Shown here: piece by piece, positions 57,323 to 64,000 of the stretch
How positions within the stretch are numbered: position 1 is the first letter of the stretch
Layout of the letters: each line of letters starts with the position of its first letter
NCBI RefSeq assembly: GCF_000247995.1
Contig: NZ_BAFE01000001.1
Coordinates: 1-64,000, forward strand
Length of the DNA: 64,000 nt
Direction of reading: 5' to 3'
DNA from: Mobilicoccus pelagius NBRC 104925
Lineage (GTDB): Bacteria > Actinomycetota > Actinomycetes > Actinomycetales > Dermatophilaceae
Notes under the pieces: model-generated
What the model was told of the DNA's origin: nothing
What the model saw: the letters and a program-made list of their open reading frames with translations, nothing else
The model's database searches: none
Position numbers and translations under genes: made by a program

Positions 57323-59177
57323 GCGTGAGCGTGTTGGTCACGGTGACGAGGGTGAGGACGAGCGCCATGACGAGCCCGCCCAGGTAGGGGTTGCGGGTCC
57401 GCCGGTAGACGAGCCGATCGAGCACGGCCGCCGCGGGGAAGTACACGACGAGCGGGAACAGCCAGATCCCGATGATGTTCGACAGCGGCGGGGTGAGGAA
57501 CGACTCCGTGAACGACAGGCCGTGGGTGTAGAACCACCCGTACTGCACCGCGAGTATGACGAGCACCGGCAGCACGTTGAGCAGCGCCAGGAGCGCGAGG
57601 TTGGTGCCGCGGCGGCGACCCTCGACGAAGTTGAACGAGTTGATCGCCACGGAGTTCACGACGTAGAACACCGCGAGGAACGGCAGGTAGCTCAGGGCGA
57701 TGGGCAGCTTGTCGGCGTCGAACGCCTTCATCGTGAGCACCCACAGCCGGTAGTCGGTGTGGAACAGCCAGTTCGCGAGGAACACCGTGGCGTAGGCCCC
57801 CGCCACGGCGAGCACGGCCAGGAGGATCGTCCTGCCCGCGTCGCGCCAGGAGAGGACGAGGCCGCGTTCGCGCAGGCCCACCCCGGAGCGGCGGCCCGTG
57901 GCCCACCACGACAGGGCGAGCAGGAAGGCCGTGAACAGCCCCGTCGCAAGCGCCCAGCATCCGATGTAGAAGGACGGCGCCTGGTGCAGCCAGCCCGGGC
58001 GTGACGTCATCGCCCAGGGGAAGAGCACGAGGTAGCTCGCGATCGAGAACACGACCCCGGCGATCGCGGTGCCCCAGAACCAGCCGCGTGCGGCACCCCG
58101 GGGGGCGGGGAGTGGCCGTACGGGGCCTACGGCCCGCAGCGAGGCGAAGAACGGAGTCTCGAGCAGCACGAGCACGAGGTTGTAGAGAACGAGGGCGAAC
58201 CCCACGAGGCCGAGCGCGTTGAACGCGGCCTTCCACTGCCAGGTCTGGTCGCCGGCCGGAAGGGGTCGAGGCGCACCCAGGGAGGCGTCGAAGAAGTCGA
58301 CGACGTTGCCGACGACCTCCTTGGAGAAGTGGTTCCACGGGTGGATCTGGTCGGGGGTGTAGACGACCCGCATCCTGTCGCCGCTCCGGTAGAGGGTGCC
58401 GGCCTCCCGCTCCTCGCTCGGGGTGGTCCCGAAGGCGAGGAAGGACTGGGCCGTCGGCTGGTGGATGTAGTCCCGCGGAGGCGTCACTGTCCCGTCGGGT
58501 CGGCGCGTGCGGAAGAAGAACTCGTCGTACTGCGCGGCCACCACGCCTGCCGCGCGGTCGCCGTAGACGTCGGTGGGGCGGCCCGCATCGTCGACGTAGG
58601 TGGCGTCGTTCCCGACGAGGAGCACCGATCGGACGAGGTGGGTGGGTCGGGCGTTGTCGGCGCGCACGGCCAGGTCGGACGCACGGGCGCCGTTGGAGTG
58701 ACCGGTGATCCCGATGCGGCCCGTGTCGACGTACGGCAGGGTGGAGACGAACTCGACGGCGTCGCTCATGCCGGTGGCAGCCGTCTGGTAGTCGTCGCCG
58801 ACGAGGTCGTCGGAGTTGCCGTGCCCGTACATGTCGAGGGCGAGGACGACGTAGCCGCGCCGGGCGAGCTCGACGTAGTTGAGGTCCTGCATCTCCTTGG
58901 TGTTGTACCAGCCGTGCGTCGTCACGACGGCGGGCCTGCGGTCCTCCGGCGAGGCGCCCTCGGGCACGAGGAGGAGGCCGCTCAGGGTGCGGCCGCTGCC
59001 CGTCTGCCAGCGCATGTCGGTGATGTCGACGCGGCCCATGTCGGTCTGGACGAGGGAGGCGCCGACCATGCTGACGAGGCAGAGGAAGGCGCCGAGGAGG
59101 AGCCCCCGCCAGGGGTGCCCCCGCCCGGGGACGTCGTGGCGGGGGGTGGTGCTCAGGGTTCTGCGTCGAGCGGGCAT
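57315..59177 (-). CDS. Alpha/beta hydrolase fused to a polytopic membrane domain
   Basis: A 620-residue protein. One N-terminal membrane helix (about residues 27-45) precedes an alpha/beta hydrolase (residues 60-335): VVTTHGWYNTKEMQDLNYVE (oxyanion region), LALDMYGHGNSDD, the nucleophile elbow GITGHSNGARASD and the late His in IHPWNHFSKEV. About eight further membrane helices follow (residues 350-620). The hydrolase would lie outside if the first helix is a signal anchor. Function is unknown; lipid or wall-ester hydrolysis coupled to a membrane domain is an inference. The gene converges on recD with an 8-nt overlap. Confidence 0.75.
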   Translation of the reverse strand: MPARRRTLSTTPRHDVPGRGHPWRGLLLGAFLCLVSMVGASLVQTDMGRVDITDMRWQTGSGRTLSGLLLVPEGASPEDRRPAVVTTHGWYNTKEMQDLNYVELARRGYVVLALDMYGHGNSDDLVGDDYQTAATGMSDAVEFVSTLPYVDTGRIGITGHSNGARASDLAVRADNARPTHLVRSVLLVGNDATYVDDAGRPTDVYGDRAAGVVAAQYDEFFFRTRRPDGTVTPPRDYIHQPTAQSFLAFGTTPSEEREAGTLYRSGDRMRVVYTPDQIHPWNHFSKEVVGNVVDFFDASLGAPRPLPAGDQTWQWKAAFNALGLVGFALVLYNLVLVLLETPFFASLRAVGPVRPLPAPRGAARGWFWGTAIAGVVFSIASYLVLFPWAMTSRPGWLHQAPSFYIGCWALATGLFTAFLLALSWWATGRRSGVGLRERGLVLSWRDAGRTILLAVLAVAGAYATVFLANWLFHTDYRLWVLTMKAFDADKLPIALSYLPFLAVFYVVNSVAINSFNFVEGRRRGTNLALLALLNVLPVLVILAVQYGWFYTHGLSFTESFLTPPLSNIIGIWLFPLVVYFPAAAVLDRLVYRRTRNPYLGGLVMALVLTLVTVTNTLTLT

Positions 59178-59365
59178 CGGAGATCCTCGGGCTGTGGCGG
59201 GCCGCCGCCGAGGGCGGTTCGCGGAGCGGCGACGATGCCTTCGGGGAGCCCGACCTGAACGAATCGGACGATTCGGCAACACGGTTCGCCCTCGCCTTGT
59301 TCCGGGTCGGAGCCGTTCCGCGGTGCCGCGTCCTCCTCGTCGCGCTCGGGGCGCGGGGAGGGGTG

Positions 59366-60373
59366 TCAGCAGGGGCGTTCCTTGGGGGCGCGGGCGGCGG
59401 TCTGGGCCGGATCGCGCTGCACGACGTCGCCGAGGGCCTCGTCGACGCGGCGCATGATCTCGGGGTCGAGGCGCACGCCGACGGCCTTGACGTTCTCCTC
59501 GAGCTGTTCGGGGCGGGAGGCGCCGACGAGGGCGGCGGTGACGTTGTCGTTCTGCAGCACCCACGCGATGGCGAGGGACGGCATCGAGAGGCCCGCGTCC
59601 GCGGCGATCGGCACGAGCTTCTGCACCGCGGCGAGGATGTCGTCCTGCATGAAGTCGCCCATCGACCCGCCCACCTCGGAGTGTGCGGCGCGGGTGCCTT
59701 CGGCGGGCTGCTGCCCGGGCTTGTACTTGCCCGAGAGGACGCCCTGCGCCATCGGGCTCCACACGATCTGGGAGAGGCCGAGCTCCTCGCACGTGGGCAC
59801 GACCTCGTCCTCGATGACGCGCCACAGCATCGAGTACTGCGGCTGGCTGCTGACGAGCCGGACGCCGAGATCCTTCGCCAGGGCGTGGCCGGCGCGGATC
59901 TGGTCGGCGGTCCACTCGCTCACGCCGATGTAGAGGGCCTTTCCGGCGCGGACGACGTCGGCGAACGCCTGCATCGTCTCCTCGAGCGGGGTCTCCGCGT
60001 CGTAGCGGTGGGCCTGGTAGAGGTCGACGTAGTCGGTCTGCAGGCGACGCAGGGAGCCGTCGATGGACTCCATGATGTGCTTGCGGGAGAGGCCGCAGTC
60101 GTTGTGTCCGGCGGGCCCGGTGGGCCAGTAGACCTTCGTGAAGATCTCGAGGGACTCGCGCCGTTCGCCCTTGAGGGCCTCGCCGAGGACGGTCTCGGCC
60201 TTCGTGTTCGCGTAGACGTCGGCCGTGTCGAACGTCGAGATGCCGAGGTCGAGCGCCTTGCGGACGCATCGCTGAGCCTGCTCGTTCTCGATCTGGCTGC
60301 CGTGGGTGAGCCAGTTGCCGTACGTGATCTCGCTGATCTTGAGGCCGCTGTCGCCGAGGTATCGGAATTCCAT
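59366..60373 (-). CDS. Aldo/keto reductase, potassium-channel beta-subunit type
   Basis: A 335-residue AKR close to the Kv-beta/YghZ group: MEFRYLGDSGLKISEITYGN, ISTFDTADVYANTKAETVLG (Asp/Tyr), IFTKVYWPTG (Lys), DLYQAHRYDAETPLEETMQA (His), WSPMAQGVLSGKYKPGQQ, and ALVGASRPEQLEENVKAVGV for the cofactor. No linked channel gene is present. TAGCCT ends 7 nt before the ATG at 60373, so the mRNA is leaderless and the much longer upstream frame is not used. It is divergent from the CapA-like gene, with 90 nt between them. Confidence 0.88.
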   Translation of the reverse strand: MEFRYLGDSGLKISEITYGNWLTHGSQIENEQAQRCVRKALDLGISTFDTADVYANTKAETVLGEALKGERRESLEIFTKVYWPTGPAGHNDCGLSRKHIMESIDGSLRRLQTDYVDLYQAHRYDAETPLEETMQAFADVVRAGKALYIGVSEWTADQIRAGHALAKDLGVRLVSSQPQYSMLWRVIEDEVVPTCEELGLSQIVWSPMAQGVLSGKYKPGQQPAEGTRAAHSEVGGSMGDFMQDDILAAVQKLVPIAADAGLSMPSLAIAWVLQNDNVTAALVGASRPEQLEENVKAVGVRLDPEIMRRVDEALGDVVQRDPAQTAARAPKERPC

Positions 60374-60463
60374 GATCGTCAGGCTAGGCGCGCGGGCGTC
60401 GTTCGCCGCCGGCCGGGGTGTCGGAGACCTCCGCGGTGGCGGTGATGCCCCTACGCTGCCGCC

Positions 60464-61723
60464 ATGACGATCGACTCGGGGACGCACCACGGCGACGGCG
60501 GGACGAGAACTCCTGGGCTGCGTGGTGATCGGAGGCGCGTGTCGGCACCGCGTGTGCCGCCGGCCGCGGTCGTCGCTGCGACCGGTCTCGCTCTGCTGGT
60601 GGGCTGCGGCGGGATCCCGAAGGACGACGCGGCGCGGCCGGAAGGAACCGGGCGCGTGGTGACCCCCGCGCCCGCGACGCCGGCTCCGGCGTCCCCGGGG
60701 TCGGCGACGGCGACCGAGGACGCGTCCCCGCAGTCCGAGAACCCCGACACGATCAGCCTCGCGTTCGCCGGTGACGTGCACTTCGCCCGTCAGGTCGCGG
60801 CCCTGCTCGGGGATTCCGACGCCACGTGGACCTCCCGCCTGCCCGAGCTCGCCGCCGCGGACTTCGCGATGGTCAACCTCGAGACGGCGATCACCGAGCG
60901 TGGCCGCCCGGCGGCGAAGACGTACACGTTCCGCGCCCCTGCGAAGGCGCTCGACAAGCTCGCCGCGAGCGGTGTCGACGCGGTGACGATGGCGAACAAC
61001 CACGCGGCCGACTACGGCCGCCAGGGGGTGGAGGACACCCTCGCCGCGATCGGGAAGAGCCCTATCCCCGTCGTCGGGTTCGGCGCCGACGAGAAGAAGG
61101 CCTACGAGCCCCTCACCGTCATGGTGAAGGGGGTCCGGGTGGGCGTCATCGGGTCGATGGAGGTGCCCGAGGAGACGTACGCGAACTGGTCGGCGGGCCC
61201 CGACTCCCCGGGTGTGGCGCAGAACGTCCGCCGCGACCGGTTCACGCAGGCGGCGAAGGAGGCGGTGGCCGGTCACGACCTCGTCGTCGCGTTCCTCCAC
61301 TGGGGCACCGAGGGGTCGACGTGCCCGAACGAGCGACAGGTCGAGACCGCCCGCATCCTCCGCGACGCGGGTGTCGACGTCATCGTCGGCACGCACGCGC
61401 ACCGGCCGCAGGGCGCGGGATGGAACGGGCGCGCCTTCGTCGGCTACGGCACGGGTAACTTCGTCTGGTACAACACGAGCCGCGAGTCGCGCTCCTCCGG
61501 TGTGCTCACCCTGACGGTCGATGCGAAGGCCGCCCGGGAGCGTGGCGACAAGGAGGGGGAGGAGCGGACGTCCGGTCCGTCGCTCGTCCGCGCGTATACG
61601 TGGACGCCGAAGCTCATCTCGACCGGTGGAGTGCCGGAGCGCCCGACGGCGTCCGCGGCGCGTCTCGATCGGCTCGCAGAGTCCGCGAGGACGTGTTCGG
61701 GGCTTGCCCAGGGGCCGGAATGA
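60464..61723 (+). CDS. CapA/PgsA-like metallophosphatase-fold lipoprotein
   Basis: A 419-residue protein with a hydrophobic segment ending in a lipobox (ATGLALLVGC, Cys near residue 48), a Thr/Pro/Ala spacer, and the PGA_cap domain: SLAFAGDVHFARQVAALLGD, MVNLETAITERG, DAVTMANNHAADYGRQGVED, VVAFLHWGTEGSTCPNERQV and VDVIVGTHAHRPQGAGWNGR. These carry the Asp/Asn/His residues of the calcineurin-like fold. Relatives take part in polyglutamate capsule production, but no capB/capC gene lies nearby. TACGCT ends 6 nt before the ATG, giving a leaderless mRNA. Confidence 0.85.
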   Translation: MTIDSGTHHGDGGTRTPGLRGDRRRVSAPRVPPAAVVAATGLALLVGCGGIPKDDAARPEGTGRVVTPAPATPAPASPGSATATEDASPQSENPDTISLAFAGDVHFARQVAALLGDSDATWTSRLPELAAADFAMVNLETAITERGRPAAKTYTFRAPAKALDKLAASGVDAVTMANNHAADYGRQGVEDTLAAIGKSPIPVVGFGADEKKAYEPLTVMVKGVRVGVIGSMEVPEETYANWSAGPDSPGVAQNVRRDRFTQAAKEAVAGHDLVVAFLHWGTEGSTCPNERQVETARILRDAGVDVIVGTHAHRPQGAGWNGRAFVGYGTGNFVWYNTSRESRSSGVLTLTVDAKAARERGDKEGEERTSGPSLVRAYTWTPKLISTGGVPERPTASAARLDRLAESARTCSGLAQGPE

Positions 61724-61854
61724 CCTGCGGCAAGGCCTCTCGTCCACAGCCGTGGACGCGGTAGGTAGGCCGTCCACAACCCGGCGGCACGCGACGGTTC
61801 GCGGGGTCGGTGAGGAGGTGGACTGACACCTCCGATCCGAGGACGGGGGCAGTC

Positions 61855-62187
61855 ATGGCGAGCAGAAGTACCGGCGGGGGTGGCGGGAGTGCCGCCTTCG
61901 CCGCCGACACCGATCACCTCCGCGCGACCGCGAGGACGCTCCACGAGGTGGCCGAGGCCGCCCGCGGCACCCGTCCGGGGCCGATCACCGGCGCCGGCGA
62001 GGGCGCACGCGCCGTCGAGGAGGCCGCGACCCGGTTCCGCGGCGCCTGGGAGCCCGCCCTCGTGGGCTGGTCGTCCTCTCTCACTGGGCTCGCCACATCC
62101 GTCGAGGGTGCGGCCGCCGCCCTCGAGGGGGCCGACGCGAGCGGCACCTCTCGGTGGGACGAGATCCGCGCGGCCCTCCCGTGGTGA
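61855..62187 (+). CDS. Small helical protein, candidate type VII secretion partner
   Basis: A 110-residue protein with a Gly/Ser-rich start and two amphipathic helices (ADTDHLRATARTLHEVAEAA; AVEEAATRFRGAWEPALVGW with a Trp at the turn; then LTGLATSVEGAAAALEGADA). The size, helix pair and absence of a signal peptide resemble ESX/EspC-type (DUF2580) substrates. GGGGGC precedes the ATG at 61855. Its stop overlaps the GTG start of the next gene (GTGA), so the two products are made in linked amounts and probably bind each other. No ESX core gene lies in the window. Confidence 0.55.
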   Translation: MASRSTGGGGGSAAFAADTDHLRATARTLHEVAEAARGTRPGPITGAGEGARAVEEAATRFRGAWEPALVGWSSSLTGLATSVEGAAAALEGADASGTSRWDEIRAALPW

Positions 62188-63896
62188 GCGCGACCCGCGG
62201 CACCGGCGGGGGATGGCCAGGCACCCCGCCCACACCCGGCACCTCCTCGTTCGGGCCCCCACTCCTCCCGCCTTCGGACGCCGCGGGACCGACGGAGGCA
62301 TTCCCGCGGCATCTCTTCACGATCGACTGCCGGCCGGAGGCGATGCGTGCCGCGGCCCGCGGCTATCGGGCCGTCGCAGCGGAGGCGGAGCGGTGGGATG
62401 CGCGGATCGAGGGCGCCGGCACCGCGAGCTGGGCGGGCGCGGAGGGTGACGCCTACCGCCGTGCCCGCACCGCGTACCGGCCGATGCTCGCCGCCGCACG
62501 CGAGTCGTTCGCGGGACTCGACCGGGAGGTCGACCGGTGCGCCACCGCTGTCGAGTACGCGATCCGTCGCATGGACGTCGTGCGCTCAGCGGCGGAGACG
62601 ACGTGGGCCCGTCTCCAGGAGGCCCGGGCCGAGGCCCGCGCGCGCCCGGCGTTCCCCTCGCTCGTCCCCGGCCTGGCCCCGATGTCCTCGGAGGCGTTCG
62701 ACCGGCGGGTGCAGTCGACGCGCCGCACGATGGACCTCCTCGTCGAGGAGGCCGCCGGCGTGCGTCGCGCCGTCGCGGAGGCCGCCGCCCAGACGGTTGC
62801 CGACATCGCCCGCCTCGCCCCTCCCGGGCCCGTCCCGCTGCCGGGCCGCGACCCCTTCGGACCGTCCGTCGTGAGCAGGGAGACCTACGAGGCGTCGGGG
62901 ACCGCGACCTACCAGGTCCTCGTCGGGGACAGGACCCTCCGGGTCGAGCAGACTCTCCTCTCCGACGGTCGGTGGCGCACGACCGTCACGACCGTGGGCA
63001 CCCTCGGCGTCGAGGTCGCACCGAGGCTCGCGAAGTTCGAGGTCGGGGGCAAGGACATCGCGGGAGGGATGCCGGACGCGTCGATCGGGGCGACGACGTC
63101 GGGGGCGGTGGACCTCGTCTGGTACTCCTCCTCGCGCGGGGAGGCCGACGTGAAGGCCGCCCGTGCCCTCGCCCTCCTCGGCACGGCGGCGATCACGAAT
63201 ATCCCCCTCCCACCCGGGTTGCTGCGGGTCGAGGCGGTCGGCATGTCGGCCGAGGTCGAGGCGACGGGGTCGGTCGGCTACGACCCGTCCTCGGCGAACC
63301 CGATCCACACCGGGGAGGAGGCGGGTGGGGTCGGGGCGAGCGCGGCCGCCGGGGCACGGGTCCGGCACGAACAGGCCCGGGACGGCAGCCGCGAGGACAC
63401 CCTCGCCCTCTTCGCCCGAGGGCAGGCGGAACATCCCTGGTTCGACGAGGAAGGCCCGACGCAGAAGACCTACGGCGGTTCCGGGGAGGTCACCGCGACG
63501 ATGCGCACCGGTCCCGAGGGGCAGAGCATCCTCCTCCTCTCGTCGTCCAGGCAGAAGGCCGGCGAGGACAACCGGTACCAGAAGCGGTGGGCCCGCGTCC
63601 TCACCCCCGAGGAGGCACGCCGGTTCCGCAACGGCGTCGACGAGATCGCCCGCACCAAGGGGATCGGCAGGAAGGGGTCGGCCGCCCAACGCACGGTCGC
63701 GCTCATCGCGGAGACGAGAAACCTCACCGCCGACTCCCCGCAGGTACGTGACGGCACGGTGCGGATGACGGAGGCGACGTACGAGACGGAGACCGTCGCC
63801 GAGCCAACGATCTCGGGTGAGCTCGGTCGTGTCGGTCTCGGCGCCGAGGCCAAGGTCGAGCGGGAGAAGCTCGTCGAGGAACGGACCGTCGGATGA
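62184..63896 (+). CDS. Large WXG-type protein with unknown C-terminal domain
   Basis: A 570-residue protein. After a Pro/Gly-rich leader of about 35 residues comes a helical region (MRAAARGYRAVAAEAERWDA; SWAGAEGDAYRRARTAYRPM with a WxG turn; then long helices to residue 230), as in type VII-exported proteins. The C-terminal 330 residues are beta-rich and polar (TATYQVLVGDRTLRVEQTLL; SVGYDPSSANPIHTGEEAGG), with few cysteines and no recognised enzyme motif. It starts with GTG 62184, overlapping the upstream stop by 4 nt. An effector or surface role is an inference from architecture. No immunity gene is visible before the window ends. Confidence 0.55.
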   Translation: MSATRGTGGGWPGTPPTPGTSSFGPPLLPPSDAAGPTEAFPRHLFTIDCRPEAMRAAARGYRAVAAEAERWDARIEGAGTASWAGAEGDAYRRARTAYRPMLAAARESFAGLDREVDRCATAVEYAIRRMDVVRSAAETTWARLQEARAEARARPAFPSLVPGLAPMSSEAFDRRVQSTRRTMDLLVEEAAGVRRAVAEAAAQTVADIARLAPPGPVPLPGRDPFGPSVVSRETYEASGTATYQVLVGDRTLRVEQTLLSDGRWRTTVTTVGTLGVEVAPRLAKFEVGGKDIAGGMPDASIGATTSGAVDLVWYSSSRGEADVKAARALALLGTAAITNIPLPPGLLRVEAVGMSAEVEATGSVGYDPSSANPIHTGEEAGGVGASAAAGARVRHEQARDGSREDTLALFARGQAEHPWFDEEGPTQKTYGGSGEVTATMRTGPEGQSILLLSSSRQKAGEDNRYQKRWARVLTPEEARRFRNGVDEIARTKGIGRKGSAAQRTVALIAETRNLTADSPQVRDGTVRMTEATYETETVAEPTISGELGRVGLGAEAKVEREKLVEERTVG

Positions 63897-63993
63897 CCCG
63901 CGGATGCCGGGTCGGGACCGGCGTCGAACGTCACCGCGCGGAGGAGACCGTCGTCGCCCCGCCCGTGGCGCCCCGTCTGACAGGATGTCGCGC

Positions 63994-64000
63994 ATGGCGC
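63994..64000 (+). CDS. Possible start of the next gene (cut by the window edge)
   Basis: An ATG at 63994 is preceded by CAGGAT (63981-63986) at 7 nt, the same spacing as the leaderless starts elsewhere in the window. Only two codons are visible, so nothing can be said about the product; it could be the immunity or partner gene of the WXG-type cassette, or be unrelated. Confidence 0.25.

Noticed and set aside
1-64000. tRNA, rRNA or phage integration genes
   Set aside because: No cloverleaf with a GTTCRA-type T loop, no rRNA sequence, integrase or att-type repeat was found by reading both strands, though a tool search would be more sensitive.

Overview
The window is very GC-rich coding-dense DNA with GTG starts, 1-8 nt gene overlaps, C/G-ending codons and many promoters whose -10 hexamer lies 6-8 nt before the start codon (leaderless mRNAs). 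RecCBD, a TrpB2-type tryptophan synthase, PoxB, an LCP cell-wall ligase, a PadR pair and a WXG-type secretion pair all point to a high-GC Actinomycetota chromosome, most likely Micrococcales; the family cannot be settled from the sequence alone. No rRNA, tRNA or CRISPR array was seen.

Layout. 1-5 kb is a plastic zone: a decayed VOC gene, a CPBP protease divergent from an XRE regulator/membrane protein/GPP34 operon, then a graveyard of MFS, IS256, ISL3 and IS3 remnants. 5-12.5 kb holds a KstD-like FAD dehydrogenase, a C92-like papain-fold protein, a second CPBP protease, four small proteins, TrpB2 and an STM3941-like membrane protein. 12.5-19.1 kb is scarred: a lytic transglycosylase tail, two response regulators that have lost their N-termini, a NUDIX gene with a frameshift and an ABC ATPase with an internal deletion lie between intact genes (DUF488, esterase lipoprotein, PadR plus membrane partner).

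19.3-31 kb carries an LCP protein, PoxB, CorA, a complete N-acetylmuramic acid salvage operon on the minus strand (Tat-exported NagZ, RpiR-type MurR, MurQ etherase, PTS EIIBC MurP) and two aldo/keto reductases. 31-45 kb holds a zinc-ribbon protein, a DUF4232 protein, a sugar-porter MFS, an ATP-dependent DNA ligase, SelO, an Lrp/AsnC regulator divergent from a methionine gamma-lyase-type enzyme, an SDR, a stand-alone family A DNA polymerase and a MOSC protein. 45-64 kb holds Ogt, a flavin monooxygenase, a MarR regulator, the recC-recB-recD operon, a hydrolase fused to a membrane domain, a third aldo/keto reductase, a CapA-like lipoprotein and, at the right edge, a two-gene cassette resembling type VII secretion substrates.

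Functional links. DNA repair is well represented (RecBCD, Ogt, DNA ligase, PolA-like enzyme). Cell-wall biology is the second theme (LCP ligase, NagZ/MurQ/MurP salvage, transglycosylase remnant, CapA). Regulators generally sit divergent to, or lead, the genes they probably control (XRE/CPBP, AsnC/gamma-lyase, MurR/murQP, PadR/membrane protein), and several show inverted repeats placed over promoters. The least understood pieces are the XRE-membrane-GPP34 module, the 88-nt nested hairpin at 37.9 kb, the duplicated ribosome binding site at 18.1 kb, the DNA polymerase with a leucine at the O-helix selectivity position, and the terminal WXG-type pair.
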